Shown one piece after another: positions 46,152 through 54,893 of a stretch of DNA of 59,826 bases. A program made the position numbers and the translations under genes. Source of the stretch: Anaerolineaceae bacterium (GTDB lineage Bacteria; Chloroflexota; Anaerolineae; Anaerolineales; Anaerolineaceae); the NCBI GenBank assembly GCA_020845515.1, contig JADLFQ010000044.1, forward strand, positions 1 to 59,826, given 5' to 3'. The number at the start of each line of letters is the position of its first letter. Position 1 is the first letter of the stretch. A model generated the notes under the pieces. That model did not search any database. It was not told where the DNA came from and saw only the letters and a program-made list of their open reading frames with translations.

Positions 46152-46619
46152 ATGGAGATAGATATTCCCGGCGTTGGCTTTCTGCGATTGCAAAACGTTG
46201 TTTTTGATTTGAACGGTACGCTGGCTGTGGATGGCAAGGTCAGTGCGCCTGTCAGGGAGTGCATTCAAAACCTCTCCCGGAAATTTCACGTCGTGATCGC
46301 TTCTTCGGACATCCACCACTCACTCGCCGCGCTGGCGAAGGACCTCGGCGTGGAGTTTCATATTTTGACACAAGGCGAAATTGCCCCACAAAAAGCAGCC
46401 CTTGTGCGCGCATTGGGGGCGGAACAGACCGTCGCGGTGGGCAACGGCACAAACGATTGGCAGATGCTGCAGGAAGCTGCCGTTGGCATTGTCATCATTG
46501 GAACAGAAGGCGCCAGTACCAAAGCAGTAAGGGCTGCCGATCTTCTCGTTACCAGCCCCATGGATGCGATCAATTGCCTGCTTAACCCGCTGCGTCTGAC
46601 CGCATCCCTGCGGCATTAA
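46152..46619 (+). CDS. HAD-superfamily phosphatase (soluble P-type ATPase-like)
   Basis: 155 residues with no cap domain. The four HAD motifs are present: VVFDLNGTLAVDG (I), VIASSDIHH (II), the Lys in APQKAALVRALG (III) and VGNGTNDWQML (IV). It resembles the small soluble proteins related to the P-domain of P-type ATPases, in which the DLNGTL motif replaces DKTGTL. ATG 46152 follows GAGGTGG. Substrate unknown. Confidence 0.8.
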   Translation: MEIDIPGVGFLRLQNVVFDLNGTLAVDGKVSAPVRECIQNLSRKFHVVIASSDIHHSLAALAKDLGVEFHILTQGEIAPQKAALVRALGAEQTVAVGNGTNDWQMLQEAAVGIVIIGTEGASTKAVRAADLLVTSPMDAINCLLNPLRLTASLRH

Positions 46620-46742
46620 TTCATTCATGAGATAATTTCCCTTTTTTCTCCAAATATATTGAGAACACATTTTTCTTTTCAATGCAGTTATGTTACAATC
46701 ATTTAACAAAATCAAAATCATAGAAAACAAGTGGAGGATTAA

Positions 46743-47243
46743 ATGACTGAGGAAAAAAAGAAAGGCTTATTTGGTAAAGCAATTGATGCGTTAACGTCTC
46801 GTGATGAGAAAGAAGCGGCTGAGAAAGCCCAGCAAGCCGCACAAGCTGCCCAGAACCAGGCAGTTGTCGCGAAACAGCAAGTATACGAAGCAGAAAAGAA
46901 AGCCGCTGAGTCGGAAGCCAAAACCAGAGAACTTGAAGCGCAGCTAAAAGCCAAGGAAGACCAGGAAAAAGCGCACAAGTTGCTGGAGGAAATGCGCGCC
47001 CGCGATGCGCAAACTGCCGCGGCGGCTGCGGCGGCCGCTGCACCAAAATACATGGCGGAATACGAGGTGACCGGGTGGGATGAAACTCTCAGCCATGTCG
47101 CTCTCAAATACTATAAAAACGCCACCCGACCGTACTGGATGTTAATTTACGAAGCCAACAAAGCCGTCATCGGCGACAACCCCAATATCATCAAGCCGGG
47201 TATGAAGTTAAATATCCCCATACTCCCTGAAGATATGAAATAA
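46743..47243 (+). CDS. Cytosolic LysM-domain protein with coiled coil
   Basis: 166 residues. The first 95 form a charged Ala/Glu/Lys/Gln coiled coil (KEAAEKAQQAAQAAQNQAVV and following), then an Ala run of ten. A C-terminal LysM-type domain covers about 102-162 (YEVTGWDETLSHVALKYY, IYEANKAVI, IIKPGMKLNIPI). No signal peptide or membrane segment, so unlike most LysM proteins it seems cytosolic. The next gene starts 17 bases later. Confidence 0.78.
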   Translation: MTEEKKKGLFGKAIDALTSRDEKEAAEKAQQAAQAAQNQAVVAKQQVYEAEKKAAESEAKTRELEAQLKAKEDQEKAHKLLEEMRARDAQTAAAAAAAAAPKYMAEYEVTGWDETLSHVALKYYKNATRPYWMLIYEANKAVIGDNPNIIKPGMKLNIPILPEDMK

Positions 47244-47259
47244 AGTAAGGCAAGTATTA

Positions 47260-47904
47260 ATGGCAGAGAATGTAGACCTTGCAAAGATTTTTCAGGCTGT
47301 AACCAAAAACCTGACACAGAATCAGGAAAGCCTCAATCAGGCGGATGGTTATAACCACGATCATGGTGATAATGTTGTCCAGGTTTTCAATCTGATTACT
47401 AAAGCCATGAAAGCAAAAAAAGGCGCGGATGTGTCCGCGCAACTGGCTTATGCTGGTGACTACCTGGGCAAAAACAACCAGTCCGGTTCCGGGAAGGCAT
47501 ACGCGCTGGGATTGGCGCAAGCCGCGAGCCAGTTCCAGGGTCAAACCCTGACGCCGGAAAACGCCATGGGATTGGTCGGCGCCTTGTTGGGCGGCGGTCA
47601 GGCTTCAGCGGCGGAATCCTCTTCCTCACCTGCAGGCGATTTGTTAGGCGCGTTGTTGGGGGGCGGGCAGGCACAGAAAGAGCCACAGGGGGGTATGGAC
47701 TCTTCACAATTGTTGGCAATGGGGTTAAATATCGGCATGAACTTTCTGGAAGCGCGGCAACAGGGCCGCTCAAACATGGAAGCGCTTGTGCAATCCGTTG
47801 TCGCCGGCAGCCAGATGGGACAAACACCTCACCGTGCGCAATCGGCAAATATTATCGCCAGCACGTTGATGACCATGCTCACTTCCGGTTCAAAGAAAAA
47901 TTAA
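47260..47904 (+). CDS. Hypothetical protein, possibly DhaL/DAK2-like
   Basis: 214 residues. Near residue 32, NHDHGDNVVQVFNLI resembles the Mg-ADP-binding GDGDHGxN loop of DhaL/DAK2 domains, but one Asp is replaced by Asn/His. The second half contains two near-identical LLGALLGGGQ segments and a Gln/Ala-rich helical region ending in SANIIASTLMTMLTSG. Role unknown. It is co-directional with the LysM protein and followed by a terminator, so the two form an operon. Confidence 0.6.
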   Translation: MAENVDLAKIFQAVTKNLTQNQESLNQADGYNHDHGDNVVQVFNLITKAMKAKKGADVSAQLAYAGDYLGKNNQSGSGKAYALGLAQAASQFQGQTLTPENAMGLVGALLGGGQASAAESSSSPAGDLLGALLGGGQAQKEPQGGMDSSQLLAMGLNIGMNFLEARQQGRSNMEALVQSVVAGSQMGQTPHRAQSANIIASTLMTMLTSGSKKN

Positions 47905-47920
47905 TGAGATAAACCACCAA

Positions 47921-47951
47921 AACAGCCCGCCGGTATGTCGCGCGGGCTGTT
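47921..47951. terminator. Bidirectional intrinsic terminator
   Basis: AACAGCCCGC (47921-47930) pairs with GCGGGCTGTT (47942-47951), followed by TTTT on the plus strand and preceded by AAAA. It ends the LysM operon and the convergent M23 peptidase gene, whose stop is 4 bases away. Confidence 0.85.
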
Positions 47952-47954
47952 TTT

Positions 47955-48593
47955 CTATCGCTGCATCGGGATCAGCAAAAAGGGATCAACGTTCTGCCCC
48001 GTGCGCTTGTCAAAAACATTTAAGTGTGTGTGGTAGCCGCAATCCCGCCCCCTGCATGAGTTGCCCTGCATATCAAAGGTGTTTCCCTGATTGCTCTCGA
48101 TACCGAGCGGCTGACCAACGGTCAGGTGGTCGCCAATATTCACAGAGTACAGACCGTGCATTAGCGTAACCTGATAGATCTGGTTTTCAATCAGCAAGGT
48201 CGTACTACCCCCCTGATCAATATAAAACGCGGTGACATCTCCGTTGATGGGGGAAAAGATGACCGCTCCCTTTCCGCCGGAGATATCCACCGCCATCTGC
48301 CCATACAGAGCGCCGTGCACCCCCTGGGTTGTAAAGTATTTCGCATAAGGAACTGCAAAAACGGTCTGATCCTCAACCGGTTCAACAACCGCTTGCGCCG
48401 CTTCCACAATCTCGGGTGTCACAGATTCCTCCGGCAGGGTGGCGGGGGTCTCCTGGGTTGGCGCAGCAGCCGCAAGTACAGGCAAAGAAGGGGCAGCTTC
48501 AGCCGCAGTTGCCCCACCCTCAAAAAGCAGCCCTCCCATCAATAAAACCCAGGCGACGGCTACAAAAGTAAATAGACTGCCTTGTCGATTCAT
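47955..48593 (-). CDS. M23-family (LytM-like) peptidase
   Basis: 212 residues. An N-terminal signal or anchor helix (FVAVAWVLLMGGLLF) is followed by an Ala/Pro/Glu linker and the LytM domain. Zinc ligands of the family are seen: the His and Asp in HGALYGQMAVD, and the HxH motif YHTHLNVFD. GNSCRGRDCG may form a disulfide. It probably cuts peptidoglycan cross-links or serves as a non-catalytic activator; the conserved set suggests activity. Confidence 0.85.
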   Translation of the reverse strand: MNRQGSLFTFVAVAWVLLMGGLLFEGGATAAEAAPSLPVLAAAAPTQETPATLPEESVTPEIVEAAQAVVEPVEDQTVFAVPYAKYFTTQGVHGALYGQMAVDISGGKGAVIFSPINGDVTAFYIDQGGSTTLLIENQIYQVTLMHGLYSVNIGDHLTVGQPLGIESNQGNTFDMQGNSCRGRDCGYHTHLNVFDKRTGQNVDPFLLIPMQR

Positions 48594-48831
48594 CTTTCAA
48601 CCGTAATAGAAATTTAGTTCTATTATACGACATTTTAATCAGTTAAATGCAGTGAGTTTTTTGATTAATGAGATCAGGGTGGCGCAAGACGGGAATTCAA
48701 AGAAAAGATGCCATAGAAAAAAAGGAACCTGCGTCATTCCAGGTTTTGAATGCGCGCGGCGATACTTCTTTTCAATTGCGATATTTATGGATTTTATGGA
48801 TTGGCAGGCTCAGATTTCAAATTCCTGCCCG

Positions 48832-49266
48832 TTACCCAAGTTTGGTTTTCGCAAAAATAAACTCGCGCACTATGCGGGCTTTTCGAATTGCCTCACGGGC
48901 TTCCTGGGCGTCAATGTTCTCCTGGATAAAACCAGGGTAATCAAATTCGACCCGATAATGTCCCAGCTCTTCAACAACAGACCGGATATTCTCAAAATCA
49001 ATATCCTTAAATACAGCCATACATAAATTATAAATCTCCCCCAAATCGTGATTCCTCGGGATCTTTTGCTTATAAAGCATCAAATAGCCCTTCATCGCAT
49101 ATTCCGCTGCTACATTTGCCAGCGCAGCAACCAGGTTGGTCGGCGGGTTCGCGCTCTCAAACGGAGCACAGTCCAGCAAAGACAGGAGATAGTCGGCCCT
49201 TTGAAGCCATTCCTGCGCCCGCTGTTGCATATAATCAGTAATGGGGTACTTCTCTGGCACGGTCAT
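48832..49266 (-). CDS. HEPN-domain protein
   Basis: 144 residues, all helical. The pattern WLQRADYLLSLLDCA, AALANVAAEYAMKGYLMLY, and PRNHDLGEIYNLC matches HEPN proteins paired with minimal nucleotidyltransferases. The toxic RNase motif R-x4-6-H is not obvious (only R-N-H), so it may be of the non-catalytic or polymer-binding type. It overlaps the MNT-like gene by 32 bases, a common arrangement for such pairs. Confidence 0.8.
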   Translation of the reverse strand: MTVPEKYPITDYMQQRAQEWLQRADYLLSLLDCAPFESANPPTNLVAALANVAAEYAMKGYLMLYKQKIPRNHDLGEIYNLCMAVFKDIDFENIRSVVEELGHYRVEFDYPGFIQENIDAQEAREAIRKARIVREFIFAKTKLG

Positions 49267-49630
49267 ATAACACCTTGCCCTCTTCCATGATTTCCAAAAT
49301 AAGATTCCATTCCCCTTCGTTCTTTTGGCGAAGAGACTGGATTTCCCGTTCAGTCATGACCAAAACATCCATCCCAAACGAGCGATGACGGAATAGTTCC
49401 AGTACAATGCTGATGCGGTTCATGGGGCGAACAGGTGAAAGCACGTGAGAGTCATTCACAACCACCAGCATCTCTATTTTCTCACAAGCCTCCCGAGGGT
49501 TCTTTGCCAAGCCGCCAAACAAGATCACTGAGAGAGGGTCAAGATTCTGAACAAGCCTGCCCTTTATCGCATGAATCAATGAAGAAGTAATCAACAAACC
49601 CCTCCGCCAAAAACAATCGTTAACCCGCAC
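49235..49630 (-). CDS. Minimal nucleotidyltransferase (MNT)-like protein, degenerate active site
   Basis: 131 residues, GTG start at 49630. It follows the MNT pattern: LDPLSVILFGGLAKNPRE is where LFGSxARG is expected, then KIEMLVVV where D-x-D-L-L-V is expected, and FGMDVLVMTEREI with the third Asp. The Ser of GSxAR is Gly and the two catalytic Asp appear as Lys and Glu, so nucleotide transfer is probably lost. With the HEPN gene it forms a toxin-antitoxin-like pair. Confidence 0.72.
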   Translation of the reverse strand: MRVNDCFWRRGLLITSSLIHAIKGRLVQNLDPLSVILFGGLAKNPREACEKIEMLVVVNDSHVLSPVRPMNRISIVLELFRHRSFGMDVLVMTEREIQSLRQKNEGEWNLILEIMEEGKVLYDRAREVPHY

Positions 49631-49686
49631 CTCTCGGTGTACATTTTCCCGGCTAAGGTTTTTTGCAAAAGAAGCAACTCGTCTTT

Positions 49687-49697
49687 TATACAGTATA
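49687..49697. promoter_or_regulatory. Palindrome upstream of the MNT/HEPN pair
   Basis: TATAC-A-GTATA, perfect arms around one base, 57 bases before the MNT start. It could be an autoregulatory operator, as toxin-antitoxin operons often have; it may also just be part of an AT-rich promoter. Confidence 0.3.
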
Positions 49698-49762
49698 TCA
49701 TTAGTGTAAAAAATCGTTGTTGGAAAAATCAGTCGTACCTGCAGCGCGTTCTTTTTCTATAT

Positions 49763-50641
49763 TTAATGCACCGCAGCGGCCTCGGCCGGTTTACGCTGAC
49801 GTGCAACCTCCAGCGCATATTCAACAATCATGCCAGGAATATCCACGCCGGTAAGGGGGACAGTGGAGTGGAATTCCATCGTATGGTTAACCTCGTTGAC
49901 CAGATAGCCGCGCTCCTCGTCCTCCAGAATATCCACAGCGATCACGCCCCCGCCCACCGCCCGGGCTGCCGCCTGACTTATCTGATCCAACTCCGGCGTA
50001 ACCGGGCAAACTTCCGCCTTTCCTCCGCGCGCCGTATTGGTAATCCAGTGTTCCGAGCTGCGGTAAATCGCGCACACCGTGCGGTCGCCGATTACAAAGG
50101 TGCGGATATCCCGGCTGGGTTTTTTAACAAACTCTTGAATATAGAAAACAGAATGTTGAAAACTGCCAAGTGTATCCTTGTGTTCCAGCACGGCCTCAGC
50201 CGCGTCGCGGTCATTGATTTTTGAAAGCAGCCGTCCCCAGGAGCCCACGACAGGTTTAAGCACGACAGGGTAACCAATACGCTCAATTGTTTCCACCCCC
50301 GCCTGGGGGGTGAAGGTAATCCAAACATCCGGCTGAGGTATATGCGCGAGCTGCAAAGCCACAGAGCTGCTTAATTTGTCGCCGCAAGTTGCCGCCACCT
50401 TTGCCATATTGACCGTAGGGATTCCCCAGGCATTGAGAACCTGCGTGATATAGAGGCCGCTCTTGTAGGACAGGCTTCGTTCGATGACCACATCGTACTG
50501 GCTCCACGCGCCCGGATCGGCAATATTCAAAACCACCTGGCGGTCATCAACACGATCATAAGCGAGGTTTCGTTTTTCCAATGCTTCAAAAATCCACTTC
50601 TCCTCAACGCGAATGCGCGAGCATAAAACCGCGATTTTCAT
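49763..50641 (-). CDS. lysX: LysX-type ATP-grasp ligase, second copy (LysW-aminoadipate/glutamate ligase)
   Basis: 292 residues, ATP-grasp/RimK-like. Features: [38 protein letters not shown], the substrate loop [16 protein letters not shown] and the metal-binding [10 protein letters not shown]. It joins the LysW carrier's C-terminal Glu to the amino group of 2-aminoadipate (LysX) or glutamate (ArgX). It is the last gene of the lysine operon, directly behind homoisocitrate dehydrogenase, and is highly similar to the copy at the right edge. Its position among lysine-only genes suggests it is the aminoadipate enzyme, which is inference. Confidence 0.85.
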   Translation of the reverse strand: MKIAVLCSRIRVEEKWIFEALEKRNLAYDRVDDRQVVLNIADPGAWSQYDVVIERSLSYKSGLYITQVLNAWGIPTVNMAKVAATCGDKLSSSVALQLAHIPQPDVWITFTPQAGVETIERIGYPVVLKPVVGSWGRLLSKINDRDAAEAVLEHKDTLGSFQHSVFYIQEFVKKPSRDIRTFVIGDRTVCAIYRSSEHWITNTARGGKAEVCPVTPELDQISQAAARAVGGGVIAVDILEDEERGYLVNEVNHTMEFHSTVPLTGVDIPGMIVEYALEVARQRKPAEAAAVH

Positions 50642-50656
50642 TGCATGTCTCCCTGT

Positions 50657-51682
50657 TTAGTAAGCATATTCCAATTGTTTCAAAATGAGCTTGGTCACCT
50701 CATCAGTCCTCAAATCAGGTAACATCCGTCCATCCCTGCCAGTGAGGTCCCACTCCAGCGCTTGATGCACAGCAATCTCGATTCTTTCCGCCACAGCGGG
50801 AAGTCCCCAATGATAACGTGCCAGCATCGCCACGCTCAAAATAGCCGCGATGGGATTCGCAATTCCCCTCCCGGCGATATCCGGTGCAGAGCCGTGCACC
50901 GGTTCTGCCAGCGCCAGATCTTCTCCCCAATTCAGTGAGGGCGCCAACCCCATCCCGCCGCACCAGTGTGCCGCCTCGTCCGAAAGGATGTCCCCAAACA
51001 GGTTGGTGGTTACAATGACATCCAGGTTTTGGGGGGCCGCCGCCAACTGATAGGCAGCCGTATCCACCAGCATCTCATCAATTTCCCAATCTTCGCACGG
51101 GTGCCGCGTTTCTTCCAGGGCGGCGCGCGCCGTATCGCGAAACAAACCGTCGGTAACCGGCAGGATGTTGGCTTTATGCACAATCGTGAGCCGCCGCCCG
51201 CCCTTGAGGCGCAGCACCTCAGCCGCCCGCAGCGCAATTTTCCGGGAAGCATGCGCGGTAATTACGCGCTCGGCTATCGCGGTTTTACCGTCCGACCGTT
51301 CGCGGCCTGCGTACATACCCTCCGTATTCTCCCGCACAATCACCAGGTTGACATTGTCTCGAGCGGAGACCACCGGCAAACTGCATACCGGGCGAATATT
51401 GGCATACAGGCCCAATTCCTGGCGCAGCGTTAAGATCGCGCTGCGATAGCCCGCCACCTTGCGCGCCGGAGAAGAGACCGCCCCAAACAACGCCGCGCCG
51501 CACTCACGCACAGCCGCCAGCGTCTCTTGTGGCACCGAGACGCCACATTCCTGGAAGGTTTGCCAGCCAGCGCTTGCCTGCACAATCTCCAGTTCCGGGA
51601 CCATCGCGCGCAGTACTTCCACAGCCGCCGGGGTAACCTCACGTCCAATTCCATCCCCTTCAATTACACATAATCGCGGCAT
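50657..51682 (-). CDS. hicdh: Homoisocitrate dehydrogenase (isopropylmalate/isocitrate dehydrogenase family)
   Basis: 341 residues, beta-decarboxylating dehydrogenase. Motifs: EGDGIGREV at the N-terminus, YRSAILTLRQELGLYANIRP (substrate-recognition helix), RENTEGMYAGRE and the metal-binding TTNLFGDILSDEA. The recognition helix differs from LeuB (no LLxLR with two Leu), fitting homoisocitrate. The reaction gives 2-oxoadipate. The ATG at 51682 is directly after the stop of the homoaconitase small subunit, behind GGAGGAA. A LeuB role cannot be excluded by sequence alone. Confidence 0.83.
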   Translation of the reverse strand: MPRLCVIEGDGIGREVTPAAVEVLRAMVPELEIVQASAGWQTFQECGVSVPQETLAAVRECGAALFGAVSSPARKVAGYRSAILTLRQELGLYANIRPVCSLPVVSARDNVNLVIVRENTEGMYAGRERSDGKTAIAERVITAHASRKIALRAAEVLRLKGGRRLTIVHKANILPVTDGLFRDTARAALEETRHPCEDWEIDEMLVDTAAYQLAAAPQNLDVIVTTNLFGDILSDEAAHWCGGMGLAPSLNWGEDLALAEPVHGSAPDIAGRGIANPIAAILSVAMLARYHWGLPAVAERIEIAVHQALEWDLTGRDGRMLPDLRTDEVTKLILKQLEYAY

Positions 51683-52177
51683 TTATTCCTCCTCCGGGAA
51701 GCGCCCGTGCATGCGCACATACGGCACTATCCCTCCTGCTTCCAAAATTTCGCGTGCAAATACGGGAAGTTCAGGCAACAAATAAGATTTTTCTCCCAAC
51801 CGCACGCGCTGGTTGGGTATGTCCAGCGTCACCTCATCGCCATCCTGTAAAGCGGCAACAATTTCCGGTGACTCAAATAAAGGTATGCCCAGGTTGAGCG
51901 CATTCCGGTAGAAAATGCGTGCAAAACTCAGGGCGATAATCGCACCCACTTTCCGGCGGCGCAGCGCTTCCACCGCATATTCACGCGAGGAACCGCACCC
52001 GAAGTTCTCCAACGCGACGATGACATCCCCGGCTTGGGCATTTTTTGCGAACTCCGGCCGTGCTTCAATAAAGGCTGCTTCCCCCACATCCGCATCCGGC
52101 CGCATATACGGGGCATAGCGTCCCGGAACAATCTGGTCAGTATCCACATCAGCGCCAAATTTCCATACCGTACTCAT
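51683..52177 (-). CDS. lysU: Homoaconitase small subunit (LeuD/LysU family)
   Basis: 164 residues. The swivel domain has VWKFGADVDTDQIVPGRY at the start and ALENFGCGSSREYAVEAL with the conserved GSSRE; FYRNALNLGIPLFE follows. With the large subunit it converts homocitrate to homoisocitrate. ATG 52177 follows GGTGGAG; a frame start at 52198 is less likely. The stop is adjacent to the next gene's start. Confidence 0.86.
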   Translation of the reverse strand: MSTVWKFGADVDTDQIVPGRYAPYMRPDADVGEAAFIEARPEFAKNAQAGDVIVALENFGCGSSREYAVEALRRRKVGAIIALSFARIFYRNALNLGIPLFESPEIVAALQDGDEVTLDIPNQRVRLGEKSYLLPELPVFAREILEAGGIVPYVRMHGRFPEEE

Positions 52178-52248
52178 TTTTATGCTCCACCAAGTCAAAC
52201 TTCTTCATCCAATTACAAGGGGGGAATTAAGCCCTGCCTTGTTGAAAC

Positions 52249-53481
52249 TTAACACCCGCGCGGGTCAGTAATCGCGCCGGTTAATGCAGTTGCAGCCGCC
52301 ACAGCCGGCGATGCAAGATAAATCTGTGCATTAGGAGAACCCATTCGCCCTTTAAAGTTGCGATTGGCGGTGGAAAGGCAGACATCTTCCTCTCCCAACG
52401 TTCCCTGGTGCCGGCCCATGCACATTCCGCAGCCCGGCGTCGTCAGCGTCGCGCCAGCTTCCAGCAAAGCTGTCAGCGTTCCATCTGCTGCGGCCCGGGC
52501 AAGCTCCCGGCTGGAAGCTGGGGTAACAATCAGGCGCACATTCTTTGCAATCCGTTTTCCCGCCAACAGCCCCGCGGCTGCCTTCATATCCTCGTAGCGT
52601 CCGTTCGTGCAGGTGCCTATAAAAACAACATCTACGTGCGTCCCGGCCACATCTGAGAGATCAACAACGTGATCAACCGCATGCGGCTTCGAAACCTGCG
52701 GTTCAAGAGAGGAGATGTCCACCGTAAGCGTTCTGGCGTACTGGGCGCCGGGGTCTATTGACAACCACTCCGGCGTCGAGAAATGCTCAGCCGCCACGCC
52801 GAAGGGTGGGACGATCCCTGCCTTTCCCCCCATCTCCACCGCCATACTGGCCAGCGTCTGCCGGTTTTCCAGCGGCATCCAGTCCAGCCCGTGATACTCC
52901 ACCGCCATATAATTCGCGCCGTCAATGGTAATTTCGCGGCACAGCTTGAGCGCCAGGTCTTTGGCGTCCACCCCCGGGGGAAAGCGGCCCTCCACAATTA
53001 CACGATAGGTTTCAGGGACCCGCAGCCATGTGCGCCCGGTCGCCCAGATCAGCGCGATATCCGTAGAGCCCATTCCGGTTCCAAATGCCCCCACCGAACC
53101 ATAACCGGTGGAGTGAGAATCCGAACCAATGACAATTTTCCCCGGTGCAGCTATTTTTTCTTCCACCAACACCTGATGACAAATGCCGCGTCCCACATCA
53201 AACAGACGGACATCCTGCTCCTGTGCGAAACGCCGCACCTGGTTCTGCAAATCTGCCGTTCCGACAGTGGAAGCCGGCGCAACGTGATCCAGGACAAACA
53301 CCAGGCGTTCCGGATGGCGCACTTTCTCCATTCCCAGCTCCTGCCGGAGGATTTTTATGATCCCCGGTGTGAGCGAGTCATGGCTCATCACCACATCTGG
53401 TTCTACAACGACAAAATCTCCGGCTTTAACGGTTTTTCCGGCACGGTGCGATAAAATTTGCTCTGCAACCGTTTGTCCCAT
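52249..53481 (-). CDS. lysT: Homoaconitase large subunit (LeuC/LysT family)
   Basis: 410 residues, the compact archaeal/Thermus-type LeuC size. 4Fe-4S ligands are seen in FIGTCTNGRYEDM and TPGCGMCMGRHQG; the substrate loop is IGSDSHSTGYGSVGAFGTG. It works with LysU on homocitrate, and in some species also on isopropylmalate. The start ATG at 53481 overlaps the TGA of homocitrate synthase by one base (TGATG); a GTG at 53484 is also possible. A 71-base gap separates it from lysU. Confidence 0.87.
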   Translation of the reverse strand: MGQTVAEQILSHRAGKTVKAGDFVVVEPDVVMSHDSLTPGIIKILRQELGMEKVRHPERLVFVLDHVAPASTVGTADLQNQVRRFAQEQDVRLFDVGRGICHQVLVEEKIAAPGKIVIGSDSHSTGYGSVGAFGTGMGSTDIALIWATGRTWLRVPETYRVIVEGRFPPGVDAKDLALKLCREITIDGANYMAVEYHGLDWMPLENRQTLASMAVEMGGKAGIVPPFGVAAEHFSTPEWLSIDPGAQYARTLTVDISSLEPQVSKPHAVDHVVDLSDVAGTHVDVVFIGTCTNGRYEDMKAAAGLLAGKRIAKNVRLIVTPASSRELARAAADGTLTALLEAGATLTTPGCGMCMGRHQGTLGEEDVCLSTANRNFKGRMGSPNAQIYLASPAVAAATALTGAITDPRGC

Positions 53482-54674
53482 CACAACACCTCTTGCTCTT
53501 CCGGCTCAACAATTCGCTCATCCACCTCAGCCACAGCTTGTTCATCATTTTCCGGCGAGTAGATCGAAAGCAAGCGGTCTACTTCGTCCAGCGTCAGTTG
53601 CTGCTGGTCGGCCATCACTTTCACCTTTTCGGCAATTTCTTTAATTTGGCGGTCTTTAAGCTTCAAACCCAATTGATCCGCCCGATAGCGAATCGCGTTC
53701 CAACCGGTCAGACGGCTGCCAATGTGGATGTAGCGGTTCAAGCCGAAATCTTCCGGCCGTAAAATCTCGTACGTCTCGGGGTTGTTCAAAACTGCCTTGG
53801 CATGGATACCTGCTTTGTGCGTAAACGCTGAAAATCCGGTGATGTAGTTGTTAAATGGGATATCCACGTTGACAAGGTGCGCGACAGCCTGATCCAGGTG
53901 TAGCAACAAAGGCAAATGGTATTTAGAGACCAGGGCATGATCAACTGCGTAAATGCGTGCGACCAGCCCGCCCAGCGGGGTGATGCCGTTGCGTTCTCCA
54001 ATCCCAAGGATGCTGGTATCAACATGCGTGGCGCCCGCTTCCAGTGCGGCAAAGGCATTGGCAATCGCACAGCCGGTGTCATTATGGCCATGAAACTCAA
54101 TGTCCGCTTTCACCCGCGCCCGCAGTTCTTTTACCAGGTCATAGATCTGGCGCGGTGTGCCAATCCCTACAGTATCCGCGACGCCAACGCGGTGTACCCC
54201 CATTTGGTCAACGGCTTCATAAACCTGATAAAGGTCTTCCGTCTCGCTGCGCAGGCTGTCTTCGGTACTGAAGCGGACCTCCACATTCTGTGTCAGCAAG
54301 TATTGAATCACCTCCTGGGCGGTTTCGATAATTTGAACAATGCTCTTCCCATGGCTGAATTTCCGCAGATAGGAGGAGGTTCCAATGACAACATCCACAC
54401 CATCAACCCCGGTATCCACTGCCACTTTTACGTCTTCCATCGCGCAGCGCGTATGTGTGAGTGTTTTCGCGCGCAGCCCCAACCCCGCAATTGCGCGGCA
54501 GTCTTTTTCGCTTTGCGGCGAAGCACGCGGGGTGGTCAATTCAATATATTCCACGCCGAAGGCATCGAGCAGGGTGGCAATGCGAACCTTCTGTTCTGTG
54601 GTAAAAAACGCATTGACAAACTGTTCCCCCTCTCGCAGCGTCGAATCGATGATAGAAAATTTTTCAAGACTCAT
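53481..54674 (-). CDS. hcs: Homocitrate synthase
   Basis: 397 residues. It condenses 2-oxoglutarate and acetyl-CoA, the first committed step of lysine synthesis through aminoadipate. Motifs: [67 protein letters not shown] and SRLTGWNAI. The SRLTG and HND signatures separate it from LeuA/isopropylmalate synthase. The C-terminus adds an acidic tail. ATG 54674 follows GAGGTG; a TTG 12 bases earlier is less likely. Expression appears to be controlled by the lysine-codon leader and terminator upstream. Confidence 0.92.
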   Translation of the reverse strand: MSLEKFSIIDSTLREGEQFVNAFFTTEQKVRIATLLDAFGVEYIELTTPRASPQSEKDCRAIAGLGLRAKTLTHTRCAMEDVKVAVDTGVDGVDVVIGTSSYLRKFSHGKSIVQIIETAQEVIQYLLTQNVEVRFSTEDSLRSETEDLYQVYEAVDQMGVHRVGVADTVGIGTPRQIYDLVKELRARVKADIEFHGHNDTGCAIANAFAALEAGATHVDTSILGIGERNGITPLGGLVARIYAVDHALVSKYHLPLLLHLDQAVAHLVNVDIPFNNYITGFSAFTHKAGIHAKAVLNNPETYEILRPEDFGLNRYIHIGSRLTGWNAIRYRADQLGLKLKDRQIKEIAEKVKVMADQQQLTLDEVDRLLSIYSPENDEQAVAEVDERIVEPEEQEVL

Positions 54675-54744
54675 TTCACACCTCAAGTTTTTTATAGTCC
54701 AGCAGTTGTATTTCCAAACAGTACCTGGCGTTCAAAAACAAAAC

Positions 54745-54771
54745 GGGCTCACCTTTCCTTCTGGTAAGCCC
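54745..54771 (-). terminator. Attenuator terminator hairpin upstream of homocitrate synthase
   Basis: On the minus strand, GGGCTTACC (54771-54763) pairs with GGTGAGCCC (54753-54745), one G-U, loop AGAAGGAAA, followed by GTTTTGTTTTTG. It stands 70 bases before the homocitrate synthase start and directly after the lysine-rich leader frame. Confidence 0.75.
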
Positions 54772-54815
54772 GCCCGGTCCTTTTACGCCCGTATCGCTTA
54801 AGTGCAGCTTACCAG
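54761..54815 (-). promoter_or_regulatory. Candidate anti-terminator pairing
   Basis: On the minus strand, CTGGTAAGC (54815-54807), which codes the last Leu-Val-Ser of the leader frame, is perfectly complementary over 9 bases to GCTTACCAG (54769-54761). The second segment covers most of the terminator 5' arm and part of its loop, so the two structures exclude each other. The upstream segment would be masked by a ribosome at the leader stop codon and free when one stalls at the lysine codons. Confidence 0.7.
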
Positions 54816-54893
54816 ATTCTTATCCGGCTTCTTCTCCTTTCCAAGCTTTTTAATGAGGAGGTCAGATAGTACGAGCGATTTATTGGGCAACAT
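54798..54893 (-). CDS. Lysine-rich leader peptide (attenuator)
   Basis: 31 codons with 7 Lys (positions 5, 15, 16, 19, 21, 22, 25), including two Lys-Lys pairs, ending in NLVSCT. The ATG at 54893 overlaps the lysK TGA by one base. AAAGGAG (54908-54902) lies 8 bases before the ATG, an ideal ribosome-binding site. The stop (54800-54798) is 27 bases before the terminator stem. It resembles leader peptides of amino-acid biosynthetic operons. It is not LysW: there are no zinc cysteines pairs and no EDWGE-type end. Confidence 0.7.
   Translation of the reverse strand: MLPNKSLVLSDLLIKKLGKEKKPDKNLVSCT

Noticed and set aside
49763..53481. Leucine biosynthesis (leuB, leuC, leuD) interpretation
   Set aside because: The genes sit with homocitrate synthase and LysX/Y/Z/J/K, so homoaconitase and homoisocitrate dehydrogenase are the simpler reading; extra activity on leucine intermediates cannot be excluded.
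54798..54893. LysW carrier protein as the 31-codon frame
   Set aside because: LysW is about 54 residues with zinc-binding cysteines and an acidic C-terminus ending in Glu; this frame has one Cys and a LVSCT end.
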